From assembly GCA_949358305.1 (NCBI GenBank), contig OX442316.1:5642001-5706000 (forward strand): a stretch of DNA of 64,000 nucleotides, given 5' to 3'. Positions within the stretch are counted from its first letter, which is position 1, and the number at the start of each line of letters is the position of its first letter. A program made the translations under genes and the position numbers. The notes beneath the pieces are model-generated. The model was not told where the DNA came from, ran no database searches, and saw nothing but the letters and a program-made list of their open reading frames with translations. Of this stretch, positions 1-11,100 are shown piece by piece. This stretch comes from Strigamia acuminata (Eukaryota; Arthropoda; Chilopoda; Geophilomorpha; Linotaeniidae).

Positions 1-1712
1 TTTTCATTTTGATTATCGCAATATCATTTTCCATTTGCGTGTTGTAATAAGGGTCAATATAAACGGCACTGGCTTCCAGTAAGAATCCAACGTAGTCTGT
101 AGGATCATGGACACCGAGGCCCACGGAAATTGTGCTCACCAATCTCCTGTCACATTTGATAAATACGAATATCAAAAATTGTTTCGATAATCTCTGTTTG
201 TAGGACGAGGGATGCGAATGCTTACAATGGTAACCAGATTTTTAAACGGGACCAAATTGAACGGGCGTTATTTAATCACGTCGATTCAATGACAATGAGT
301 GACATACAACAGTTACTCGTGCAGACATTTGGCAGGTAATTAAACAGATGAAATTAAACGTCTCAAAAATGATACTTCTGTTTAATAAACGCGCAATTAA
401 TTGTTTCTCAATTTGTGTACTCGGTTGGTTAATTGTTGACCCGTTCAATTGTTGCCATTTAAATGACACTCCGTTTAATCAAGGCTTAGGACGATTAACC
501 ACAAGACTTTCCATCCCAATTTGTAATACAGGCACCATAGCAATATAACAACTTGCTCCAGACAATTGGTGGCCCATTGTGGAATTTGGACAATTCGCCA
601 TTTGTCTGCAAAATGTTCTTAATTCTTTTGACCCCACAATCACCGGACAAGATTGTTTTCCTTATTAACAACGAAAAACAACTAGTTTTAAGTCTTGTGG
701 TTAATCGTCCGAGGTTTAATTGTCACCAATCCCTAATAATTTCGCCGAAGTAACGAAATTTATTCCTTCTTCGGGTCTCCAGCCTGACTCACCCGTAAAC
801 ACAATGTGCAGCCGTAACGACAAATTCTAAACACAAAAAGAAACAGAATCATGTAACTATTTAAAAACGAATGGAGGGAATCAGAAAAGGGATAAAGTGG
901 TTAACTGTATTTATTAGCTTAACAATAGGATTGTCGCCGCGCAGGCTTAGTGTGTTTATGATACACCAACTGCTAGTATTAACAAATGCTGTTCATTGGC
1001 AGATATAAAAAAAATCGCACACGGATTTAGTTACAATGCAAAGCCTCAACTGTGCGCACACGTCTACAGATAGCTGAAAGGTGCTGCATCTTCATAATAT
1101 TACATCACAAAGCCGAATGTGTAGTTAAGTGGTATGTTTTTTGAGCATTTTGGTGGTTTGGTTGAAAACAAAGTGTTTAAGGTTTGAGATTCTCTTGGAG
1201 TCCTGGATAGCAAACAGTTTGACTCCCGGCTCAGAACTCCTTGGAGTTTGAGTCGTTTTTTTTTCCAGTATAAATTTGTGGGCGACAATAAAAACCATGA
1301 ATTCTCCTATACATGAATGCAGCCTTAAGCATGTTTACTATCTTTTCTGATTCCCCTAATTATTTTATGCTTTTACGATTGCTTATTAATGTTCCACCAC
1401 AAAAAGGGAATACATTGCCAACTTTTAATGCCACCTGTAATATAAAAATGCAAATATTTTTGCAGTTTGACACATTTGGTTTTTGACTCACGAGCCATGG
1501 AAATTCATTCGGACGTGAATTGACTCCGTTAGAAATTCTGCCTGCAGGGGCCGAATTGTCTATCCCACAATCTTAAAAATGAATGATTTTTGTAGATTGT
1601 CAAAACAAGGAATGAAAAGAAACTTACAGCAAGCAGCTGGGGCTGGGTATTGTCCTTTAACAGCTGAATTGAAATGAATTGTAAACAGAATACATGCAAT
1701 TAATGAAAACAT
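1..1712 (-). CDS. Secreted serine protease, array copy A (3' end outside window)
   Basis: Chymotrypsin-fold (S1) protease, expected to be secreted as a zymogen. Visible exons: E1 1628-1712 (ATG, hydrophobic signal peptide beginning MFSLIACILF), E2 1492-1571 (light-chain CG followed by the activation site R|ISNG), E3 1377-1434 (FCGG), E4 793-826 (34-nt exon coding TAAHC with catalytic His), and the start of E5 at 146-1. Exon phases join without a stop. Exon 5 runs off the left edge, so the Asp motif is only partly present and the pre-Ser and GDSGGP exons lie outside. The TATA-like box of this copy is altered (TTTAAA, not TATAAA). It is identified by comparison with complete copies B, C, E and G to the right. 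Confidence 0.85.
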
Positions 1713-2124
1713 TTTGACCACCCTCTACATAAATTCTTAAGTAGAAACGGCTTGCATTAATTGCTGCTCAATTTAAAGTTCTACACATCCTGGTACTAAA
1801 ATGTTGTTAATTATTAAAAGTGCAGGCTATCATTACTGCACCGTAGCTTGTGTAAACAAATTTGACAAAATTAATTATTTACAACTGAATGAAATGTTTT
1901 AAAGAAAAAATTTAAATAAGTTAAAATAAGTCACCTAAACACAACCGGGTGGTTATAAAACAGCAACAAATTTGGTATCTTAACTTTATTAAATTTATTC
2001 CTATTAAAATTATAACAAATTAGTAAATTACAGTCAATAAACCAGTGCTGCTGTTAGAGGGAATATGTGGAGTACCATCGGCCTTATGCGGTATAGTAAA
2101 GAAACAAAAATAAGAAAAACGATT
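1713..2124. other. Spacer between protease copies A and B
   Basis: AT-rich spacer holding the proximal promoter of copy A (next to its ATG) and the 3' flank of copy B. It contains the uninterrupted sequence AAATTTAAATAAG, which serves as the empty site for the MITE found in the B-C spacer. I see no other gene. Confidence 0.6.
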
Positions 2125-4133
2125 TTAATCATTACAAAATACAGAGCCTTTAGATATTTTAAAAATCCAATCATAAAAGTAGTCAACTCGTGTAACAATC
2201 ATGTAATCTTCTCGTTTGTTACATACAACACCCAACGATACTACTCCGATGAAATTCCATCGTCCACCGATCAAAATCATGTGAGGTCCTCCTGAGTCGC
2301 CCTACAAAATTGAACAACGTTGTACACTTCTGATCAAATAAATCTTCATTTTCTCCTACGATGCAAAAACATGAACTTCTCATTCAAAGCTGTGAAGAAT
2401 AGGAGAATATGAAGAATTCTTTGGCCAGTGGTGTACATTATTCTGGCCACTGCACCAATGTAGTATTAGTAAAATATTCTTTTTAGTTTGTTTCATGTTT
2501 CGAAATGTAATCAAGAATAAAAATGATTCTCACATCACATGTTCCCGCATGTTTTGCAGGTGATTTCATACATAATGTGGTTGCGTGCACATACTCTATT
2601 CCATAATACCTTGCACATTCGTTAACTGAAACAATGGGCACATTTATGTTCCGCGCCACTGCTGGATAGTAACCTTTTTAATTAAAAATAAAAATTTTAT
2701 ATTTTTATTTTAAAAGTAATTTACTTTCTTAACATTACCAGTTTCAGTAATACCCCATCCAGTGACGGTTGACCATTGACCCGTGTAGTTCAGTCCTGGT
2801 CTGGGGAAGCAAGGAGGTCTCATATTGGAATAAAAATTGATAAATTTTTTCATTTTGATTATCGCAATATCATTTTCCTTTTGCGTGTTGTAATAAGGGT
2901 CAAAATAAGTGTCACTGGCTGCCAGTAAGAATCCAATGTAGTTTGTAGGATTGTGGACACCAAGGCCCACGGAAATTGTTCTCACCAATCTCCTGTCACA
3001 TTTGATAAATACGAATATCATAATTTGTTTCGATAATTTCTGTTCTTTGGACAAGAGATGCGAATGCTTACAATGGTAACCAGAGATTTAACCAGGACCA
3101 AATTGAACGGGCGTCATTTAATCAGGTTGATTCAATGAGTGACATACAACAGTTACTCGTGCAGACATTTGGCAGATAATTAAACGGATGAAATTAAACG
3201 TCTCAAAAATGAAACTTCTGTTTAATAAACGCGCAATCAATTGTTTCTAAATTTGTGTACTCGGTTGGTTAATTGCTGACCTGGTTAATTGTTATTTAAA
3301 TGACACTTCGTTTAATCAAGGCTTACGACGATTAACCACAGGACTTCCCATCCCATTTTTGTAATACAGGCATCATATGTTGTTGCAATATTACAACTTT
3401 CTCCAGATAATTGGTGGCCCATTGTGGGATTTGGACAATTCGCCATTTGTCCGCAAAATGATGTCATTTTTGTTGACCCCATAATCACCAGACAAGATTG
3501 TTTTCCTTATATACAACGAAAACTACGAGATTTAAGTCTTGTGGTTAATCGTCCGTGGTTTAATTGTCACCAATCCTTTATAATTTCGCCGAAGCACGAA
3601 ATTTATTCTTTTATCGAGTTTCTAGCCTGACTTACCCGTAAACACAATGTGCAGCCGTAACGACATATTCTAAACACAAAAAGAAACAGAATCATGTAAC
3701 TATTTAAAAACGAATGGAGGGAATCAGAAAAGGGATAAACTGGTTACACACGTTTATTTGCTTTTCTGATTCCCCTAATTATTTTATGCTTTTACGATTG
3801 CTTATTAATGTTCCACCACAAAAAGGGAATATATTGCCAACTTTTAATGCCACCTGTAATATAAAAATGCAAATATTTTTACAGTTTGACGGACATTTGG
3901 TTTTTGACTCACGAGCCATGGAAATTCATTCGGATGTGAATCGACTCCGTTAGAAATTCTTGTTCTAACGGGCTTGGGCTTATTGTCTACCCCACAATCT
4001 TAAAAATGAATGATTTCTGTAGATTGTCAAAACAAGGAATGAAATAAAACTTACAGCAAGGATCTGGGATTTGTCCTTTAACAGCTAAATTGAAATGAAT
4101 TGTAAACACAATACATGCAATTAATGAAAACAT
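2125..4133 (-). CDS. Secreted serine protease, array copy B
   Basis: Complete seven-exon S1 protease gene, 275 residues predicted. Exons: E1 4055-4133, E2 3913-3998, E3 3796-3853, E4 3636-3669, E5 2739-2992, E6 2534-2673, E7 2125-2301; all introns are GT-AG and the summed length is divisible by three. Motifs in order: signal peptide, R|ISNG activation site, FCGG, TAAHC (His57), ENDIAII (Asp102), TVTGWG, then CDGDSGGP (Ser195). Residue 189 reads as Gly, so it is not a typical trypsin; chymotrypsin- or elastase-like specificity is an inference. Intron 3 is only 126 nt, because most of a ~450-bp segment present in the other copies is deleted. The light chain is two residues longer than in C. Confidence 0.92.
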
Positions 4134-5162
4134 TTGACTGCCTCTACATAAATTCTTAAAGCTTGTCTCAATTGCTGCTCAATTAATAGTTTTACACATC
4201 CTGGTATTAAAATGTTATTAATTATTAAAAGTGCAGACTATCATTACTGCACGGTGACTGTCAAAATCTATAGAAGAATTGTAAAACAAGAACTCGGTTT
4301 TATTTTACAATAAAATAAAGTCTGTTGCATCCGGGATACGACCAAAGTCGAAAGATGGCACTAATTAGTCCAATCTTAATTAGTTTTCAATGATAACAGT
4401 TTTTTTTTATTGAGACTCCATCAGGAAATTTAGTTTAATGAAATGCAGCAAAGCTCTCTAGAAGCAAATCTTAAACATTGCTATTAAGTTTACAGATTCA
4501 TTGATTGTCAAATTTAAAAAATGTCCAGAAATTGTTTTCCACGATAGTGCACGATGCACAAAACCGGCATCAAACCAAATCTCTATCACGGAACAGTTAA
4601 ATAAAAGTAATGTTAATTTAAAGTTTTCAAAACTGTGTCTAACTAATTGTATTTTTATATAATTCAGATGAATGACTGTAAATACTGTGGTTCGAGATAA
4701 AAGTCAGAACAGAAAGATGAAGAATTTCTAGGTAAATTGACAAATTGCGACCACAAAGCCCTGAAAAGCTGGCAAATAGACAAAGTGACTGAATTGAAAT
4801 AGATGTCGGTTTGGGGTGGATGAGTCTGTTCACGGTCACATATACTTGTGAAAGTAAATTTGACAAAATTAATTATTTACAACTTAATTTCAAGTTTTTA
4901 AAGAAAAAATTTAAATACAGTGTAAGCTGTGTAGTCTGGACACCTCCCGACCGGACAAGCTCTGTGGCCCGGACAGGTTTTGAGGTCCTAAATTGGTCCC
5001 GCCTATACCCAGCCATGCTAAATTCCCTTTTCCCATCTGGACAGCCCCTTAGTCCGGACAACTTTCTGGGTCCCGTCCTATGTCCGGGCTACACAGCCTA
5101 CACTGTACCGCTAAGTTAAATAAGTCACCTAAACACAACCGGATGGCTATAAAACAACGATT
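4134..5162. other. Spacer between copies B and C
   Basis: About 1 kb without a gene. It contains the promoter of copy B (TATA-like CTATTAATT), a block conserved in all spacers (GGTTTTATTTTACAAT), and one inverted-repeat element described separately. Short open frames here are not conserved between spacers. Confidence 0.6.
4918..5105. mobile_element. MITE with TA target duplication (Tc1/mariner- or pogo-like)
   Basis: A 188-bp GC-richer block starts CAGTGTAAGCTGTGTAG and ends with its near inverted complement (CTACACAGCCTACACTG). TA flanks both ends (4916-4917 and 5106-5107). The paralogous A-B and E-F spacers have the same flanking sequence without the block, which supports insertion. CAGTG termini with TA duplication fit pogo/Tc1-type elements. 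There is no coding capacity, so it is non-autonomous. Confidence 0.75.
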
Positions 5163-7526
5163 TTAATCATTACAAAATACAGAGCCTTCAGCTATTTTAA
5201 AAATCCAATCATAAAAGTAGTCAACTCTTGTAACAATCATGTAATCTTGTCGTTTGTTACACACAATACCCGACGATACTACTCCGATGAAATTCCATCG
5301 TCCACCGATCAAAATCATGTGAGGTCCTCCTGAGTCGCCCTACAAATTCGAACAAAGTTGTACACCTCTGGCCAAATAAATCTTCATTTTCTCCTACGAT
5401 GCAAAAACATAAACTTCTCATTCAGAGCTGTGGAAGCATAGGAGAATATGAAGAATTCTTTAGCCAGAGGTGTACATTATTCTGGCTACTGCACCAATGT
5501 AGTATTAGTAAAATATTCTTTTTAGTTCGTTTCATGTTTCGAATTGTAATCAAGAAGAAAAATGATTCTTACACCACATGTTCCTGTGTGTCTTGCAGGT
5601 GCATGCATACATAATGTGGTTGCGTGCACATACTCTATTCCATAATACCTTGCACATTCGCTAACTGAAACAATGTCCACATTTACTTTCCTCGGCGTTA
5701 CTGGATTGAAACCTTTTTTTTTCAAAAATAAAAATGTTATATTTTTATTTTAAAAGTAATACACTTTCTTAATACAGTATTTACCAGTTTCAGTGGTGCC
5801 CCATCCAGTGACGGTTGACATATAACCCGTATAGTTCATTTTTGGTCTGGGGAAGCAAGGAGGTCTCATATTGGAAAAAAAGTTGATAAATTTTTTCATT
5901 TTGATTATCGCAATATCATTTTCCTCTTTCGTGTTGTAAAAAGGGTTAATGTAAGTGGCACTGGCTTCCAGTAAGAATCCAATGTAGTTTGTAGGATCAT
6001 GGACACCAAGGCCCACGGAAATTGTGCTCACCAATCTCCTGTCAGATTTGATAAATACGAATATCAAAAATTGTTTCGATAATCTCTGTTTTTAGGACGA
6101 GGGATGCGAATGCTTACAATGGTAACCAGATTTTTAAACGCGACCAAATTGAACGGGCGTCATTTAATCAGGTCGATTCAATGAGCCACATACAAGTGCA
6201 GACATTTGGCAGGTAATTAAACAGATGAAATTAACGGGCAATTAATTGTTTTTCAATTTGTGTACTCGGTTGGTTAATTGCTGACCCGTTCAATTGTTCC
6301 CAAGGGTTAAATGACACTCCGTTTAATCAAGGCGTAGGACGATTAACCACGTGACTTCCCATCCCATTTTTGTAATAGAGGCACCATGTGTTGTTACAAT
6401 ATTACAAGTTGTAATTTACAACTTTCTCGAGACAATTGGTGGCCCACTGTGGGATTTGGACAATTCGTCATTTCTGTTGCATTTTGGATATAGTTGACCC
6501 CATAATCACCAGACAAGATTGTTTTCTTTATAAACAACGACAAACTACTAGATTTAAGTCTTGTGGTTAATCGTCCGAGATTTACGTTGTCACCAATCCC
6601 TTATAATTTCGCCGAAGTAACGAAATTTATTCCTTCTTCGGGTCTCCAGCCTGACTCACCCGTAAATACAATGTGCAGCCGTAACGACAAATTCTAAACG
6701 CAAAAGAAACAGAATCGTATAACTATTTAAAAACGAATAATGGAGGTAATCAGAAAACTTATTGGCTTAAACATAGGAATGTCACTGCGCATGCTTAGTG
6801 TGTTTATGACACAAATGCAGTTAAATAGCAGATATAAAAAAATCGCACACGGATTTACGTACGATACACAGCCTCAACTGTGCGCCCACGTCTACAGATA
6901 ACTGAAAGGTGCTGCATCTTCAAAATATTACATCACAAGGTCGAATGTGTAGTTAGTGGAATGTTTTTTGAGCATGTTGGTGGTTAGGTTGAAAACAAAG
7001 TGGGTAAGGTTTGAGATTCTCTTGGAGTCCTGGATAGCAAACAGTTTGACTCCCGGCTTAGAACTCCTTGTAGTTTGAGTCGTTTTTTCCACTAGAAATT
7101 TGTGGGCGGCAATAAAGACCGTGCATTCTCCTATATATGAAACCAACCTTAAGCTTTTTTGATTCCCCTAATTATTTTATGCTTTTACGATTGCTTATTA
7201 ATGTTCCACCACAAAAAGGGAATATTTCGCCAACTTTTAATGCCACCTGTAATATACAAATGCATATATTTTTACAGTTTGACAGACATTTGGTTTTTGA
7301 CTCACGAGCCATGGAAATTCATTCGGATGTGAAGCAACTCCGTTAGAAATTCTAGTTTTAGCGGGCTTATTGCTAACCCCACAATCTTAAAAATGAATGA
7401 TTTTTATAGATTGTGAAATCAAGAAATGAAAAGAAACTTACAGCAAGAAGCTGGGACTGGAATTTGACCTTTAACAGCTGAATTGAAATGAATTGCAATC
7501 AGAATACATGCAATTAATGAAAACAT
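5163..7526 (-). CDS. Secreted serine protease, array copy C (reference copy)
   Basis: Complete protease gene, 275 residues. Exons: E1 7442-7526, E2 7306-7385, E3 7189-7246, E4 6660-6693, E5 5785-6038, E6 5573-5712, E7 5163-5339. E1 encodes a cleavable signal peptide; E2 has the activation cut R|ISNG, whose new N-terminal Ile would insert into the active site. The catalytic triad is His in TAAHC, Asp in ENDIAII, Ser in GDSGGP. Cysteines are placed for the usual pairs: FCGG with TAAHC, PPCF with the light chain, ECA with LCM, TC with GIVC. The SGxxC strand near residues 214-220 is present. All seven exons join in frame, and the 34-nt exon 4 exists only to carry TAAHC. A digestive or immune role cannot be told from sequence. 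Confidence 0.93.
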
Positions 7527-7572
7527 ATTGACTGCCTTAACATAAATTCTTATTGCCTTAATTGCTGCTCAA

Positions 7573-7578
7573 TTTATA
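7573..7578 (-). promoter_or_regulatory. TATA box conserved in the protease array
   Basis: TATAAA within ACTATAAATTGAGCAGC, about 50 bp upstream of the copy C start codon. The same box lies upstream of copies D, E, F and G at 47-75 bp and is altered in A and B, so transcription strength may differ between copies. Confidence 0.6.
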
Positions 7579-7683
7579 GTTTTACACATCCTGGTATTAA
7601 AATGTTGTTAATTATTAAAAGTGCAGGCTATCATTACTGCACAGTAGCTTTCAAAATCTATAGAAGAATTGTAAAACAAGAAC

Positions 7684-8080
7684 ACCAGGCTGAAGTTGGC
7701 ACCACATTCACGTTTGCCCAAACTACAGATAGAACAAATCCCAGTTTTTTTACCACGGATTTCAATGATTTTTGCACAAAAAGAGAGGATTTTCTCCTTA
7801 ACAAACCCTGAAAAGCGCAAGTCTCTACCCCTCTTACTTTCCGAGTAGCAACAATTTGAATATGGCGCAAAAAAGACTTGTACTAAATTTCTGAATCTGG
7901 TGCCACAGTTTCAAACTGCAATATCTAAACAACCTCACCACGGATTGTTTTTTAAAAAATTCAAATGATAGAAGACTTTCACCTCTACAAACCCTGAGAA
8001 GGACAACACGCTAGTTCTCTTAGATTTTGAGCTGCGACCGTTTCAATATGGCACAACTGAAGGCTCCCCAGAACGCTCCG
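7684..8080. repeat. Insert in C-D spacer: two diverged tandem units
   Basis: This stretch replaces the block normally following GAATTGTAAAACAAGAAC in other spacers. It holds two related units of roughly 120-130 bp (about 7750-7875 and 7935-8060) sharing CCACGGATT, a run ending AACAAACCCTGA/CTACAAACCCTGAG and CAATATGGCRCAA. No terminal repeats or coding potential were seen; its origin is unknown. Confidence 0.45.
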
Positions 8081-8171
8081 CAGTATACCTTGAGATTTAC
8101 AGTACTGTAGTGGAGTATGCTAAATGTCAGAAGTACAAAGTAGTAAAGAAACAAAAATAAGAAAAACGATT

Positions 8172-11100
8172 TTAATCATTACAAAATACAGAGCCTTTAG
8201 ATACTTTAAAAATCCAATCATAAAAGTAGTCAACTCGTGTCACAATCATGTAATCTTCTTCTGCTTCACACACAGAACCCAACGATACTACTCCGATAAA
8301 ATTCCATCGTCTATTGATTAAAATCATGTGAGGTCCTCCTGAGTCGACCTACAAAATCGAACAAAGTTGTACACCTCTGGCCAAATAAATCTCCATTTTC
8401 TCCTACGATGCAAAAATATGAACTTCTCATTCAGAGCTGAGGAAGCATAGGAGAATATGAAGAATTCTTTGGCCAGAGGTGTACACTATTCTGGCCACTG
8501 CACCAATGTAGTATTAGTAAAATTAAAATATTCTTTTAAGTTTGTTTCATGTGTCGAATTGTAATCAAGAAGAAAAATGATTCTCACATTACATGTTCCT
8601 GTGTGTTTTGTAGGTGATTTCATACACAATGTCGTTGCGTGCACATAGTCTCTTCCATAATAGTCTGCACATTCGTTAATTGAAACAATGGGCACACTTA
8701 CTTTCCTCGGCGTTGCTGCTGTGAAACCTTTTTAATTAATAATAAAAATTTTATATTTTTATTTTAAAAGTAATATACTTTCTTAACATTACCAGTTTCA
8801 GTGATACCCCATCCAGTGACGGTTGACCAATGACCCGTATAGTTCTGTCCTGGTCTGGGGAAGCAAGGAGGTCTCATATTGGAATAAAACTGGATAAATT
8901 TTTTCATTTTGATTATCGCAATATCATTTTCCGATTTCGTGTTGTAATAAGGGTCAATATAAGTGGCACTGGCTTCCAGTAAGTATCCAACGTAGTTTGT
9001 AGGATCATGGACACCAAGGGCCACGGAAATTGTGCTCGCCAATTTCCTGTCACATTTGATAAATACGAATATCAAAAATTGTTTCGATAATCACTGTTTT
9101 TAGGATGATGGATGCGAATGCTTACAATGGTAACCAGAGATTTAACCGGGACCAAATTGAACGGGCGTCATTTAATCAATGAGTGACATACAACAGTTAC
9201 TCGTGCAGACATTTGGCAGATAATTAAACGGATAAAATTAAACGTCTCAAAAATGATACTTCTGTTTAATAAACGCGCAATTAATTGTGTACTCGGTTGG
9301 TTAATTGCTGACCCGTTCAATTGTTGCCATTTAAATGACACTCCGTTTAATCAAGGCTTAGGACGATTAACCACAGGTCTTCCCACCCCATTTTGTAATA
9401 CAGACACTATATGTTGTTACAATATTACAACTTTCTCCAGACAATTGGTGGCCCATTGTGGGATTTGGACAATTCGCCATTTGTCAGCAAAATGATGTCA
9501 TTTATGTTATATTTTGGTTATTGTTGACCCCATAATCACCAGACAAGATTGTTTTCTTTAAAAACAACGAAAAACTACTAGATTCAAGTCTTGTGGTTAA
9601 TCGTCCGAGGTTTAATTGTCACCAATCCCTAATAATTTCGCCGAAGTAACGAAATTTATTCCTTCTTCGGGTCTCCAGCCTGACTCACCCGTAAACACAA
9701 TGTGCAGCCGTAACGACAAATTCTAAACATAAAAAGAAACAGAATCATGTAACTATTTAAAAACGAATGGAGGGAATCAGAAAAGGGATAAACTGGTTAA
9801 CTGTATTTCTTAGCTTAACCATTGGATTGTCACCGCGCATGCTTAGTGTGTTAATGACACACCAACTACTAGTATTAACAAATGCTGTTCAATGGCAGAT
9901 ATAAAAAAATCGCACGCAGATTTACGTACGACACAGAGCCTCAACAGTGCGCACACGTCTACAGATAGCTGAAAGGTCTTGTATCTTCGTAATATTACAT
10001 CACAAGGTCGAATGTGTAGTTAAGTGGTATGTTTTTTGAGCATATTGGTGAAAACAAAGTGTTTAAGGTTTGAGATTCTCTTGGAGTCCTGTATAGCAAA
10101 CAGTTTGACTCCCGGCTCAGAACTCCTTGTAGTTTGAGTCGTTTTTTTTTTCAACGAGAAATTTGTGGGCTGCAATAAAGACCGTGAATTCTCCTATACA
10201 TGAATCCAGCCTTAAGCACGTTTCTGTGCTTTTCTGATTCCTCTAATTATTTTATGCTTTTACGATTGCTTATTAATGTTCCACCACAATAAGGGAATAT
10301 ATTTCCAATTTTTAATGCCACCTGTAATGTCTGTAAATGCCCATAAATACACAAGAGCACCTGGGATAGCAATGTTTATTCATTCGTAACTAACATCGGA
10401 ATGTCCTCTCGGACTCAGCCTACATTCAAAGTAATCTCGAACCCTTTATGCCGCCCTCTAGTGGCCGCACATTATATTACAATATTACACCCCTCCCCTT
10501 CTCCAAAACAACAACAACAATTCAACAAAACACATACAATAAAAAATCAAAAATAAAACAAATCCGGTAGTTCCTGAATTACGTCTGCCAATCCCCGTAT
10601 CGATCTGGCGGGCCTGTCTTCCGTCCAGACTTCCTCACCATCGGCACCACTGGCTCTTGCACCTCCTCTCGTACTCGAACCTCAGGTCTCTGGGCCTCTC
10701 TCTGCAGGTCCTCATTCAATCCCTGCGCCTCATCCTGCCTCCGAATCTCGGGTCCGCGAACCTCCTCTCGCTCATCCAACACTCGATCTTCATCTGGTCG
10801 CGCAAACTCACCCTCCAATTCCAACTCCTCCTCCTCACCACGACCTCGACCCATCACCACACGATCTCCACCCACCGCACCATGAACCTTCTCACTCTCC
10901 TCCGCCCAAATCCGCTTGAAACAGGACGCATTTCGCACTAACACTTGACGCCCTCTCACCGCTGTGACCTGAGTCCCTGCTACACCGGAAACCACCAACG
11001 GCACGGGGTCGAATAGCGCAGAAAATTTGTTCACCTTCGGTTGTCTTACCAAAACTCGATCCCCAATTTTCAGGTCATGGTCTCTCACATTTCGATGTTC

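Noticed and set aside
1100-1330. A second AAH-containing frame (FIAAHKFLVEK) in intron 3 of most protease copies, which even splices in frame onto FCGG
   Set aside because: Its frame is broken by indels in copies A, D and F, it is largely deleted in intact copy B, it lacks the Cys after His, and no in-phase donor follows. The 34-nt TAAHC exon is the true one.
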